Source: Buxus sempervirens (Eukaryota > Streptophyta > Magnoliopsida > Buxales > Buxaceae). From it: DNA of 64,000 nt. The notes beneath the pieces are model-generated. The model saw only the letters and a program-made list of their open reading frames with translations, was not told the origin of the DNA and ran no database searches. Made by a program: the position numbers and the translations under genes. The stretch spans positions 55,239,197-55,303,196 of the forward strand of contig OX387184.1 of NCBI GenBank assembly GCA_947561395.2, written 5' to 3'. Below are positions 47,708-60,507 of the stretch, piece by piece (the first letter of the stretch is position 1; the number at the start of each line of letters is the position of its first letter).

Positions 47708-50097
47708 ATGGGAATCACAAAAGGTGTGTGGTTCTTGTCTTCTGTGTTGTTTCTCTGCTTCTCTCTCAAAACCCATGTCTCCATTGCCACTGACACCATT
47801 TCTAATGGCTAGTCTCTCACCGGAAACCAAACCATCGTGTCTAGAGGTGGAGTCTATGAACTTGGGTTCATCACACCAAGCAATTCTTCTCACAACTACT
47901 ACATAGGAATCTGGTACAAGAATGTTCCAGTTCAATCGGTGGTTTGGGTAGCTAACAGAGATAAACCCCTCTCTAACCCATCTTCTTCTAAACTTAGAAT
48001 TTCAGAAGATGGGAACCTTGTTCTGTTCAACCAGTCCAAATTCCCAGTTTGGTCAACAAATTTGAGCTCTGCTGTATCTGTTGCTACCGAAGCAGTGCTT
48101 CTTGAGTCTGGAAATTTCGTTCTGAGGAGTTCATCTGCTATCTCTTGGCAGAGCTTTGATCATCCAACTGATTCATGGTTACCCAGTGGAAAGTTTGTAT
48201 CTCGGAAAGATGGTATGGAAAGAACGAAGATTATTTCATGGAGAAATAGAGAAGATCCTTCTCCCGGGAGGTACTCGTTGGAGGTGGACCCAAATGGGGG
48301 TTATCAGTTTTTCCTTGTATGGAATAGGTTTGTAAGATATTGGAGCAGTGGGACTTGGAATGGGCACAACTTCAATGCAGTTCCAGAACTGACTCAAGGT
48401 TCGAAACTTAATTTCAGCTTACGGATAAGAACGAAAGCTATTTCACATATGACATTCGCTATAAGTTTTTTTTCATCACTAGATTGGTGATGGATGTAAC
48501 TGGGCAAATTAAGACAAAGTCATGGTTGGAGGAGAAGAAAGAATGGTATTCATTTTGGGCTAAACCATTACAGCAATGTCAGGTCCCTGTGATTTGTGGG
48601 GCCTTTGGTTTGTGCAATGAAGGATCTGGCTGTGGCTGTTTGCAAGGCTTTGAACCACGCAGTCCAAAAGATTGGGATCTAAGCAACTGGTCTGGTGGGT
48701 GTATTAGGAAAATACCTTTACATTGTGAGAATAATAATTCAGTTGATGGGGAGAAACATAGTTTTTTACCCATTTCAATCATGAGATTGCCCAAAAATCA
48801 ACAAGAGTTAGTACTCAGGAATGCCAAAGATTGCAAATTGGCTTGCTTGAACAAATGTTCTTGCAATGCTTATTCATTTCATGGTGGTCGATGTTTAGTA
48901 TGGGATGGTGATCTATTAAATCTAGAACAACTCTCAGTTGGGGACAATGATGGTGAAGATCTCTACATCCGAGTTGCTGCTTCGGAGCTTCAGAATTATG
49001 GAGTTAAGAAAAGGAAATCAGCAACTGGAACTATTGTGAGTACAATTACTGTGAGTGTATTCTTCGCAGGACTGGTTTTGGTGCTGATTTGGAAAAGGCA
49101 AAGGAGAGGGTCAGTTAAATTTTGGAAGGGAAATGAGGTTTCTTTGGTTTCCTTTGGATACAAAGACTTACAAACCGTAACCAGAAGCTTTTTTGAAAAA
49201 TTGGGTGGAGGAGGTTTTGGTTCTGTTTTTAAGGGGACACTGCCAGATTCAACACTCGTAGCAGTTAAAATGCTTGAACGTCCTCAACAAGGGGAGAAGC
49301 AATTCCGAGCTGAAGTTAGCACAATCGGGATGATCCAGCATGTCAATCTTGTTCGCCTCCAAGGGTTTTGCTCTGAAAGTGATAAAAGGTTGTTGGTCTA
49401 CGATTACATGCCTAATGGTTCTTTAGACTCACATCTGTTTCATCAAAAGGATTCTGAGATCTTAGAATGGAATATGAGATATCAAATTGCACTTGGTACA
49501 GCTCGAGGATTGGCTTACCTCCATTAGAAATGCAAAGATTGTATTATACACTGTGACATAAAACCTGAGAATATACTTCTGGATGCTGAATTCTGCCCTC
49601 AAGTGGCAGTTTTTGGTCTTTCAAAGCTTGTCGGCAGGGAGTTCAGTCGAGTTTTGACAACAATCAGGGGGACCAGAGGCTATCTTGCGCCAGAGTGGAT
49701 AGCTGGTGTAGCCATCACTGCAAAAGCTGATGTTTACAGCTATGGAATGATGCTCTTTGAAATTATATCAGGAAGGAGAAACTCTCACCAATATGACGAT
49801 GGAAAGGTTGATTTCTTCCCTGTCTGGGCTGCTACGAACATAGCTGAAGGTGAAGATGTCCTTATCCTCTTGGACCATAGGTTAGATTGCAATGCTAATG
49901 TGGAGGAGCTTTCCAGAGCTTGTAGAGTTGCTTGTTGGTGCATCCAAGATAATGAGGCTGATAGGCCATCAATGGGCCAAGTGGTACAGATCCTCGAGGG
50001 TATGTTGGACATAAATCTATCTCCTATCCCAAGATTTCTTCAACTTCTTGTTGGGAACCATGATAATACAGCCTTGCTCACAAAGACTTCCTCCTAA
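47708..50097 (+). pseudogene. G-type lectin receptor-like kinase, copy 3 (pseudogene)
   Basis: Full-length relative of the genes at 17273 and 26268, disabled at four places. Codon 35 is TAG (47810-47812) where the others have CAG (Gln). A one-base deletion lies near 48420. Codon ~608 is TAG (49525-49527) where the others have GAG, between the hinge and the catalytic loop. The DFG motif reads VFG (around 49609), losing the metal-binding Asp. The first 2 kb otherwise follow the gene closely, and the kinase part (48900-49520) is especially similar to copy 1. A truncated product from internal starts is conceivable but would lack signal peptide or kinase activity. Confidence 0.9.
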
Positions 50098-50635
50098 GAG
50101 GGTGAAAAAACATAAAGTGCCCACAAAGTCTTCCTAACGTTGGAGGACTACAAGCCAAGGATGCCTTGAGTAGTTCAGGTAATGGTAGCGATTACTATAG
50201 TTTACATTTCTTCATCAAATCTTATATCTGTATTTGTAAATCGATCAGTTTTATAAATTTGTATGCTCTACGGTAGCCTTTATAGTTTGAGATGATATTA
50301 TTGTTCAAGAATTTGTTGGTTTTCTAAATTTATATGTTCTATGAACAGATCATCCCAGGTTGGCAAGGACTTGTGCCATGTTGAAAGTTACATAGACTAT
50401 AGAATATGTTTCTTAGTGGACAATGCAATTAAAGCTCTTGTATATTACATAGACTACTTTGCCTTCAATCTAATTCTAGTCCACTAAATTACAATGTCAA
50501 ATATATAGATTCAGATTGCTTTCAAACTTTGAAATTATATTTACTGAACTTACCAGAAATCCTAAGATTTCTTGGCTCTTAGAAATTGAAGAAACTTGAG
50601 TTCTACTTTTCTATGCAGCTTCACATAACTGTTAC
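50098..50635 (+). repeat. 3' flank of kinase pseudogene 3, first part
   Basis: Matches 28659-29190 downstream of gene 2. It is interrupted at GTTAC (50631-50635) by LTR C and resumes at 55528. Confidence 0.7.
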
Positions 50636-51553
50636 TGTAATGACCCGGAACCAGGTCTGCCCATCCAAGGCACTCACCTGTCCTCGGTCATCACGATAAG
50701 GTCTTTCGACCTAATAAAACATGGGTAATTTAAAAACTTTTCCTAAACAAGTAAAAGTGTAGGGACAGTTGATTCATGTGCATATCAAAGTGTGTATAAA
50801 GATAATAAGTCCCGTGGTGGACTTCAAAGTTATATACAAAGACTAATTGTTTATTACAAAAGATAGGTATCTATCACTCATCTCAGTTATAAGGTTTACA
50901 AGTCCAAAAAGGTACAACCACCATATACAGGAAAATAATACTCTAGGTAGGACGGTAATAATCCTCCTCTCTATACCCTGGTGCTTTCTCCTTTCCTTTA
51001 TCCCTAATCCGGTCATTTGCACTGGACATCTACGGCTCTAAAAACAACTTACGAGATCGAATGTCTCAGTAAGCAACACATGCATGATTGATAAAACGCA
51101 GTTCATGCCAATATCATTCGGAATAAATCATGACATGCAAGTAGTTGAAATAATAGTTAAACCTTCCTCAATTCAATATAATACAGGTGGTGTAGTTCTG
51201 TGCTTACGTGTTCAAGTCAAACAATAAAGATATCACACATCAAGTCACAGAAAGTTATTATCTAGGTGTCTAATACATATTGCACATGACCCCATCTAAC
51301 TCCACCGATTCCTCATGGTGGGCTAGGCATCCAACGTCGATTCCCCTTGACGTTAGGCATCCATACGCCAATTCCCCTTGATGTAGGGCATCCATGCCGA
51401 TTCTCCGTAGCTATGGGCATCGGCCACCAATGTTCCTTGGTGTCGGGATGATACAAGATGATTGTAGACACCCCAAATTGCACAAATAATCATCAAAAAT
51501 CATTATCTCCTGGAAAGCCAGCACAGAATTTGAAGAAAATAAACTTTTACCTG

Positions 51554-51680
51554 TATCCGGATACAAGTACTCCTTCCCGTATCCGGATACTCATACCGGA
51601 TACATGTGAGCCTTAGTGTATCCGGTACCATGTACCGGATACCTTAAAGCCCTTTGTTATCCGGCCTGATATACCGGATA
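51554..51680. promoter_or_regulatory. 39-bp-period TATCCGG dyad array of LTR D
   Basis: Three full TATCCGG, 9 nt, CCGGATA units separated by 16 nt, plus a partial unit at 51554. Spacing is identical to LTR E although several spacer bases differ. It ends ~158 bp before the TATA box. Confidence 0.8.
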
Positions 51681-52084
51681 CCTTAAGTTTGCTCAAAATT
51701 AGGGTTTTCCGAGAGCTTTTCACTTTTACCATCATGTCCCTCATTAAATGAGGGGAAATCGCGGAAATAACCTTAGGGTTTAGGTTGGGGGGGTTCTAGA
51801 CATTAATTTGTGTCTACCAATGACCTTAGCCTTTGCCTATAAATAGGAGCCTCCTCCTTGAGCAAATGGCACTCAACTCTTGTTTTGAATTCTCGCAAAG
51901 AAGAACTCCAAGAGAAGAAGAAAACCGCTGCGGAATCGCCTTCAGAACTCAGGTAAGCCTCAACTTTTCTTTTTATTTTCTGTCTTTACATTCCTAGATC
52001 TAGATCTCTTCTTCTACCTTTCTGTAGTGTAAAGCCTTGTTTGTATGTGTGGAAATCCTTCCCCGGCTCAAAGTATCTCAAGAC

Positions 52085-52111
52085 TCCCCTAGCCGTAAAA
52101 CGTGAAGGCGG
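52085..52111 (+). other. Leader stem-loop in LTR D
   Basis: TCCCC/GGCGG around TAGCCGTAAAACGTGAA, pairing with one mismatch and one wobble. It is a slightly decayed form of the E-type stem. Confidence 0.45.
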
Positions 52112-54450
52112 ATCTAGGAGAAACGAGACTGGGGATTGACCCTAGTGCTAGAACCTATGTAGCATAAGGCCTTTTTGATTGATTGTAAACCGTTCCATAT
52201 TCAAAGTACCCTTGATTATCTTAAAGAGAACAGAGGGAAACGATAATGGAACGGAACCCTAGGCTATGCTAGAACCTATTTTGTTGAATCTATATGCATG
52301 TTGTATTGATCTTGCTTGGTTTTTCACTTTTGCACACATATTACACTTTTTTTGGTGAATAGGCTCACATTTGGGGATTTATTACATTCATTGTGATAAA
52401 TCTCCAATAAATGGCCTCAATCAAATTCTGGAGTGTTTTTAAATGTTTTTCAAAGGTTTTGGATTCATCTCACACGAATCACACACTTTTTGTCAATTTT
52501 CGGATTTGGTTTTCTTCAAAGGTGGCTTAGCTTGACAGCACCTGTACCCTTACTTCGGACGCCGGTAACTTCATCATCCGGGTGAATTTTGGGGCGATTC
52601 TAGAACCATGGGAAAGGTGAGGCTGTCTAGTTTATGTCCACCAAATTTCATGAATTTCCATCAAGCGGATTTTTGACACCTCTCTGTCGAAGTTAAGTGG
52701 ACAGTTCAGGTTCAAATACAGAACTTGTCACTTCGACGGACCGCCATGTGTTCGTTTTAAGTTCGATTCGAGTGATTTTTGTTTCTGAGTACTCCTTTAT
52801 GAGTCTATTTTCAAATCCAGTTGGTTTCATAATTTTTGGATTCCATTTGAATTATTGGTAGCCGATCTACTCAGAACTGTTCATTTGTACTTTTCTGGGT
52901 AAATCTGTGATCTTCGGGGCCTGTTCGGGAGATCACCCAAGGCACATCCGAAGGGATTTTTGTATGAGGCTAGTTTCTTTTGAAATATGGCCATACAAAC
53001 TTCAATCACACCAATTTTCGTGGACTTTTATGTAGTGGATTGTTCTAGACAATTTTCCAAAGTTGCCCACTTACCACTTTTAAAAATCCCCAGCAGCAAC
53101 TTCAAAGGAGTATAACTCCTAGTTTTTTCATCGGAATGAAGTGAAATTTTGTATGAGACTCTTATTTACTGTAATCTTTCAAATGGACTTGGTCTGGTTC
53201 AATTTAATATTGGATTTGAATGATTTTAAGGCAAATGGCATACTTTTTACCAAACTTCCCGGATTTGATTTAATTTGGTTTTGATCAACTTGTGCTTTGA
53301 TTTCCACCTCTTTAATGTTCCAGAAATGATATTGACATAAAAGGAGAACCCAAAATTCATTTGGATTCTCATGTGAAGATATCATACATTTGACCTTGTT
53401 CAAGGTTTCTCATGATTTTTAGCAAGCTTTCTTACTTTGTTTTTTGCATGAACATACACTTGGCAACCACTTTGTGTGGATGAATGGGGGTGCCTAACAC
53501 CTTCCCCCGTTCATAATCTAATCCCCTTACCCATCTCTGGATTTGATTTTCAAGTAGGGTTATTTTTACCCTAGAATGCTTCTTTTTTCACTTTTTGCTT
53601 ATTTTAATCTTTTGGTGTCCATTCTCACCCCAAAATCATGAATGGTGGCGACTCTCCCACTTTTGCGTTGAGCCCGTGTGTTGACGGAGGGATGATCACT
53701 CCGGTGATTTTTTCCCATGTCTCACAATGATACAATAAGAACAATAGTGACAATGTCATAGCATTATATACAAACACACCTACTTAAGATTTATGGATTC
53801 ATAACTTAAGGTTGTTCATTATGCAAAATACTTTAATCAATTTCACATATCATATCTCATGCCACTCATGCATGTATAATCTCAAAGGGTAGCTCATAGC
53901 CTTACTCGAATCAAATTGGGCCAAGCCCTTTTTCATTATCTCATGGAACCGGGCTACTGCCCTTCATGTAAATGAAATCAAATAACGGGCCAATGCCCTT
54001 CATATCATGCTAAAAAAATGGGCCAATGCCCTTAAAATAGATCACATGCTATAGAACGGTCAATAGCAACAAGTTGTGCCCATGGTAATAAATCATGCAT
54101 TTTTCACATATTACTTGGGCAACCTAGGCCCCAACTCATTAGAAACATTTAAAAATTTGCTTTGGCTTTGGTTTTCTACTTCCAAGGATCATTTGGAAGG
54201 TGTTCTAAGTGGTAGAATTAAAATATCCCATTCCTATAAAAATTTGGAACCGAAACTCTCTACGAAACCTAGTTCAGTAGAACATACCTAAACTTTTGGT
54301 TAATTGAAATTTTGAGGTAATTCCAGTGGAACACTTCCTAGACACCTAAATCTTATTTGTACATGGGTTGGATTCAAATAAAAACAATCCGTAGTTGGAA
54401 ACACTCACAATCCCAAAATACCCAAATTTGTCCAGGGCCCCTGCAATCAC

Positions 54451-54612
54451 GCTCGAGCGCTAGGTTAAGCACCCGGCTTAACCAAAATTTTAACTCTTGG
54501 GTTTTGAGTTTTAAAAAAAACACAGGCGATGCGCTCACGATCGTGCTAGAGTGGCCACGCCTTCCATCAGAAATTAAAATGGGCGTTCGACATAGCGCTC
54601 GAGCACTATGTC
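54451..54612. repeat. Dyad cluster in LTR C
   Basis: Within 162 bp: palindrome GCTCGAGC (54451-54458), GGTTAAGC and GCTTAACC separated by 5 nt (54463-54483), palindrome CACGATCGTG (54536-54545), and a 24-bp near-palindrome centred on CTCGAG with arms GACATAG/CTATGTC (54589-54612). Confidence 0.7.
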
Positions 54613-55527
54613 AGATGCCCTGGCAATTTCTAGGTTGTGAAAATCCCCAAATGCGTGATTTTTAGGGTTTTCTCCAATCTCACTCATTTTTCTATGGTTT
54701 TGTCTCTTAAATCTCTCTAGGATAAGCTATTACCTAGTACTCATCTAATCCCTAACATATGCATTTTTATTTGTAAAGAAAACAAGAATTACAAAAACCC
54801 CCAAATCTTACATTTCTTTCAAAACAAGAAAACAAGAAGGGTTTTGGTTTGGAAGGGTGTTGCTTACTTGTAGCAAGCAAGCAAGCACGACTCCAACCTC
54901 CTAAACGAAGCCACGAACAGTGCTTCTTGGGCTTCCTTGTAGATTTCTTCACAAAGCTCCAAGCTTCACCCAACGAAAATCTAAGTCTCTTAGCTCTCCT
55001 TCTTTAGCAAGAGCTCTTCCCCAAGTTTCTTAACAAAGGAGGACAATAAAATGAAGGGAAGAGAATGGAGAGAAGAGAGTAAAGGGGTGGAGAGGGTTTG
55101 GAGTGAAGAAGAGAAGAATGGAGCTTTCTCTTGGGGTTTATACGTATGGAACAAAATGGCTCCTCCACACTTAACCAAATTTCCCCCAAATGTTAAAAGC
55201 AACTTCCAAGTTTGCTCCTTCTTCCTTGAAGACAATAATATTTACCATCTTGCCAATCTCCTTCTACTACACACAACAATTACAACTAAGCCATCCTCTC
55301 TCAAGCAATTAAAACATATTCATTAACTTAGAGATTCCATTAAATAAAGGAAATCTCTTACCTTCACACATTCAACCGATCATTGACTTAGCCACTTGAG
55401 TGGCTTCCAAGCTTCAAGCTTGGGCTTCTCCCACTTCACCTTCACGATAAAATAAAAAAATTAGAGTTTGCCAATTATCTCTTGCTTATACACTTAAGCA
55501 AATTATCTAAGGATCTGGGGTCTCACA

Positions 55528-57178
55528 GTTACCATAGGTGTGGCTGCCTGACTCTGCTAAAGCCTCTTGGTTGACATGTACTTATATTATGGTGGATTTT
55601 TGTTGATTTAAACCATCGAGCCTTTAAATATTTTTCTTACTTGCTTTTGCAGTGTTAATGAGGCTCAAATTAGTCAAAACTGGTTACTTGGACCATCAAA
55701 TTAGATGGCTTGCTCAGAGGCATGAAGCAATTCAACTAGTAGTAACAAACAAGTATTCATTCTATTTCTGGGTGTTGTTTTCTTTCACATTTTAGTACGT
55801 ATCGATCCAATAGCACCATTTTTTTTTTCATCACAACTTGCCCCTAGTATTTGGTTTCTAGCCATCAAGGGAGATATTAGCTTAATCACTTGATGTTGTT
55901 TTTGTTTTTCCCACTACCATGGGCCATGAAACTATTTTATGTTTTCTAATGATACGTCTGGTATGATATTTCTGCTTGGCATCATTGACGATGGTGGCTC
56001 CCTATGAAGATGTACTCTATCCTGTTACTTATTCACCATTATCATTGTCCAAAAAGTTTCAAATGCTGTATTTTCTGATGAAATGTCAAGTATAATACCT
56101 ACAATGGTTGTTATATTCGAAGGACTTGAACTTAGGCTCTCATTTCATAGCCTGGGATTTCTATCTATTGATAGGTACATTGTTTGATGAATGTACACAG
56201 TCAAAAGCAAGAACCAGTTTGGTTTAGAAGTTTAAGGAATGATGAAAAACAGCAGTCAAACATAGAACAACATAAATCTTTTTTGCTCCATTTGTTATGG
56301 TTGCGTCATCATCCCTTTTGCAATCTTGTGTACATCTTGCTATGGATCTATGTGGGTTGATTTCACTCTATTTCATCTACATGATATATCATCAATTAAG
56401 GATGAGATTTTACAAAAGATGGAGCTTGGAAAGAGACTCGTACTCATAAAACAAAGTAACTATAAGTTGGTCCATCCACTGACTGATTCATATGTTATGA
56501 TTCAGTATCGTCTTGCCTTCATCATGAAATTCTCATATAGACATTGGATTCCAACCTTACCTCATCTACGTTAATGAAAGGTTGGAGCTCTAAGCCTAAA
56601 TTGAAGGGATGTTTATGTTATACTGTTGGAAGCTAGGTCTGCATGCTACTCTAGGTTCTGGACCTTGACAAAGACATGGAGACTGAATACTGTAATCTTT
56701 ATCTATGGTGGAGTTTAATATATTTATATTTTTAGTTAATGAATTATGATCTTAAAAAGTTCCCATGGTCCAAGGATCAAATTTGATGGCCTTGCTATCA
56801 ACTGGTGAGTTATCAATATCAAATTATGCGTCAAGAAAATTTTTCAGACAATAAAAATCTTTGATAATTTTATTTTCACAGAAAAACTCTATAGATTAAC
56901 CAAGCATGTTTAGCTTTCTATGCTTCCACCCCCAATAGCAGAAACATAAAGTTGAGGGCTGATTGTAAAGAATCTTAATTGTTGTTTCCTTTCGGTCTCT
57001 GTGTCTGACTTTGGTTTGTGTGATGAAAACAAGATGGTGAAACAAAATGGTACTGGGCTCTGGTTGTGCTTAAGAATGCAAGGTGGTAACCTTGTTGGGT
57101 AGTTATTTTAATGTTCCATGAAAACAGTGTAATGTCTTGCTCTGAGTGGAGACTCTGAGCAAAAAACATTTTTAACCC
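55528..57178 (+). repeat. 3' flank of kinase pseudogene 3, second part
   Basis: Continues the match to 29190-31040 of unit 2. It ends abruptly at 'TTTTTAACCCT' (57178), where kinase 5' sequence begins; in the other copies AACCCTC continues with AAAGAAGAGAG. Confidence 0.65.
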
Positions 57179-57637
57179 TGACTCTCTAATCCTGATTTTG
57201 GTTTAAATGTCATGGACATCAAAACAACTCTTCTCAAGCTTCTTGTTAAGTGCAAAACAATTTGTTGCAGAGATGGGAATAATGAAAGTGGCATGGTTCT
57301 TGTCTTCTGTGATGTTTCTATGCTTCTATCTCAAAACTCCTCTCTCCATTGCCACTTACAACATCTCTTCTGGCTAGTCTCTCACCGGAAACTAGACCAT
57401 TGTGTCTAGAGGTGGAGTCTATGAACTTGGGTCCGCACACCAGGTAATTCTTCTCACAACTACTACATAGGACTCTGGTACAAGAAAATTTCAGTTCAAT
57501 CGGTCATTTGGGTAGCTAACAGAGATAAACCCCTCTCTGACCCATCTTCTTCTGAACTTAAAATTTCAGAAGATGGGAACCTTGTTCTGTTCAACCAATC
57601 CAAATTCCCAGTTTGATCTACAAATTTGAGCTCTGCA
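57179..57637 (+). pseudogene. G-type lectin receptor-like kinase, copy 4 (5' fragment)
   Basis: Only ~95 bp of upstream sequence and the first ~120 codons remain (ATG at 57273). Codon 35 is TAG (57375), the same nonsense change as in copy 3, and codon 41 is also TAG (57393). A small deletion follows 'GAACTTGGGTC' (57423-57433), and a TGA interrupts the last part. It stops near 57637 within the lectin domain and runs directly into array 3'-flank sequence. Non-functional. Confidence 0.88.
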
Positions 57638-58736
57638 CAAAGACATGTGCTGAATTTGAAAAAGATCATGCTATGTTGCTTAGGTTCTGGACCTTCACAA
57701 AGACATGGAGACTGAATTTTGTAATCTTTATCTATGGTGGAGTCTAATATTTTTATTTTTATTGGACGCACTATGATCTAAAAAAATGAAACTAAAGGTT
57801 AAAATCAAATCCCATGCGGAATGAAGATACTTTCAGGGATTAAATTTGATGGCCTTCGCTTCAACTGGTGAGTTATCAATATCAAATTATGCATCAAGAA
57901 AACATTTCAGACATTAAAAATCTTTGATACTTTTATTTTCATAGAAAAACTCTGTTGAGTAACCAAGGATGTTCTGATTTCTATGCTTCCACCTCCAAAA
58001 GCAGGAACATCAAGTTGAGGGCTGATCGTGAAGTGTCTTAACTATTGTTTCCTTTCAGTCTTTGTGTTCGACTTTGGTTTGTGTGATGAAAACAAGATGG
58101 TGAAACAAAATGGTATTGGGTTCTGGTTGTGAATGCAATGTAGTAACCTTGTTGGGTAATTATTATGATGTTACCATGAAAACACTATGATGTCTTGCTC
58201 TGAATGGAGACTCTTTGCAAAAACCATTTTAACCCTCAAAGAAGAGAGGAGAGGAATCAAATCTAGTGAGAAAAAATAGTGTAGACAAGTTCCTACATGG
58301 CCTTTACAAAACTAATTCAGTTGTTCATAAGAATTACTATATTGAGATACAATTTCAAAATTCATTATTATATTTTTAGATTTTTGGATTTAGTAATTGC
58401 AAAACTAAAATATTGGAGTATTTTTGTTAAATTTTTGTCATCAAATAAAGTGATACTCTTTTTGTGAGAAAATAATAGATAGAAATGCATTAAAATCTAT
58501 GTATGGATAGAAATTTCTTGTTACATTCTATTATGGAATTAGAACCTATGAACCTAATTGAATAAAAAGAAAATGCTTTGCTTTTAATTATGAAATAAAA
58601 CCCATTAGGATATTGTTTGGTCATAAAGGATAACAAAGAATTCCAGAAGGGTGCTTTGGTTTGTTTGGCTCCACCGGTAGTTCAAACCAAGCCTATCTTG
58701 GACATCCATCAGAAGCACATTTTTTCTTTTAGTAAA
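57638..58736 (+). repeat. Second copy of the array 3' flank after fragment 4
   Basis: Resumes at sequence equivalent to about 30473 and follows it to about 31400 ('GGACATCCATCAG' at 58700). Homology to the array ends near 58720, which is therefore its right boundary in the window. Confidence 0.65.
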
Positions 58737-59168
58737 CTAGTAAAAATCCCGTGTGATGGACGAGATTAGATAAAAAGTTATAAGTAATATTAAGAGTGCA
58801 GCTTATGTGAATCAATACGAAATGAATATCCTCTTTAGATCGAAATTTCTTTTTGAGGGCAAGCTACTACATCCAATCACAATAATAGAAAGGAAATACA
58901 AATACATATGGAGAGAAGTTTGTTGGGCTATTCAGTTGTAACTTTGTCTTATTCATGCAAAAATAAATACTATTATTGAGGTGATTATTCTCCTGATATT
59001 GTAACAAACACCAATGAGATGCTCCTTTAAGTAATATTTTGATTAGAGGTGGCAAAGGGTCGGGTTCGGTCATAATTGGTTGGGGTTAATCGGGTCGGGT
59101 TGGACTCGATTATGGCGAGTTGGAAAACCCCAACCCGCCAATAAACAGGTTCAACCAACCAACCCGTT
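58737..59168. other. Array edge: possible Helitron terminus and hAT-MITE end, otherwise nothing
   Basis: On the minus strand a hairpin-like segment (58748-58768) precedes CTAG (58740-58737) and T, resembling a Helitron 3' end; no matching 5' end was found. At 59044-59160 'GAGGTGGCAAAGGGTCGGGTT' and repeated GGGTCGGGTT/AACCCGCC phrases resemble the end of a hAT-type MITE, cut by LTR H. Confidence 0.3.
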
Positions 59169-59414
59169 TGTCAGCACCCTATTTTTGCACCATAAAATTG
59201 CCCAAGAAACATATTTTAAACCGACTTATACGTAGGCACGTAAATCGAGGTTTTTATAGTGGACCCATCTTTTTGAAATAATAAGCCCATAATAAAGAGA
59301 ATTCTGAAACGATTCCGATGCACCAAACCGTGCTCAAATCGGATCTCAAACGGCTAAGTTATGAATAAAAGAAATGAAGGGTAGTTTGGGGATTTTAAAA
59401 AACCGAAATTGGAT

Positions 59415-59451
59415 GCCATATGGCAGCCACGTGTACGCCATGGTAGCTGCC
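59415..59451. repeat. Palindrome cluster in LTR H
   Basis: GCCATATGGC (59415-59424), GGCAGC/GCTGCC (59422-59427, 59446-59451), CACGTG (59428-59433) and CCATGG (59438-59443) within 37 bp. Confidence 0.6.
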
Positions 59452-60507
59452 ATGTGATCAATGATAAATTAAAAATTTTGAGGTTCTTTTAGTAAATAAG
59501 ATAAGTTTACTAATGGGATTGTTATGTGTGAGACATGGGAAAAAATCAATCTAATGATTTCCTCAATCATCACACGGGATTATACAAAACAAAGAGTCGC
59601 CACCATTCAATTTAGGTGTGAATGGACACCAAAATATTAAATAAGCACAAAAGGCAATTTTAGGGCAAAAATAACCCTCCTTTAAAAACAACCAGAGATG
59701 GGTAAGGGGATTAAGTTATGAACAGGGGAAGGTGTTAGGCACCCCTATTCATCCATACAAGGTGGTTGCCAGGTATTTGTTCATGTTAAAATAAAGGAAA
59801 AAGCTTGCTATCACACAAAATCACAAAAAAAAGGCAAAATATATGGTTTTTTCATATGAATAGTCTGATTGATCCAGAACTATCAAATATGATCATACCA
59901 TTCCTAGGGTTTCATGATCAAAATAAAATTGAGATAAAATCAAATAAAATCAATTTAAAGTGAAAAATCCAAAAATTTGGCTTTAAGTCAAATTCTAGAA
60001 ATCTAGAAAAATATGATTTTTATAAAATATTTCAAAATTGAACTTGAATAGTCCAGGACATAGATAAAGCCCAAATTTCACATTAAATCCAGAAATAAAA
60101 ACAAAAAATACCCACGTTGATGAAGAACATCAAAAGGGGAGAACTGAGACCGTAGGGTCTTCTCTCAATAATGAAAAACAATTTAAAAACCATATCATGA
60201 AACCCTAGAATTTATTTTCAGGCTTCTAGATTCAGATCTATCATATTGATCATGATAGATCCAAGATCCTAGCCTAAAATCGCAAAAATCACGAAAACGG
60301 TGTTGTATGTGCAAATATGTGGAAAATCCAAATTTTATCAAAAAGTGGGGATCTCATGCTATAAACATTATAGATTCATGTTATTCATTCAAATATATCA
60401 TAAAAAGCATTAAAACATGATCAAGATATCCAAAATAGCCACATCTCACAAATTAGAGCACATGGGAGTCTACCCTATGGATCCACCTGTTCCCCTTTCC
60501 CCTAGTT

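Larger units (their letters stand above)
51463..53726 (+). mobile_element. Solo LTR D nested in LTR C (2264 bp)
   Basis: Starts TGTAGACACCCCAAATTGCA and ends CATGTCTCACA. Target duplication ATGAT at 51458-51462 and 53727-53731. U3 array 51554-51680, TATA box TATAAATA 51838-51845, leader stem-loop 52085-52111, PBS-like decamer 53646-53655. Body similar to LTR E in reverse orientation. Confidence 0.9.
50636..55527 (-). mobile_element. Solo LTR C, interrupted by solo LTR D
   Basis: Ends TGTAATGACCCGG and GGGTCTCACA. Target duplication GTTAC at 50631-50635 and 55528-55532, with the uninterrupted site visible at about 29187-29195 downstream of gene 2. Net size without D is 2623 bp. Orientation is tentatively minus, from a TATA-like CGTATAAACCCC (complement of 55133-55144) followed by a CT-rich leader. 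It resembles large Ty3/gypsy chromovirus LTRs from memory; no coding domain confirms this. Confidence 0.8.

Noticed and set aside
49603..50097. Separate kinase gene downstream of the stop in copy 3
   Set aside because: Begins at a GTG within the kinase domain; it is the continuation of the pseudogene.
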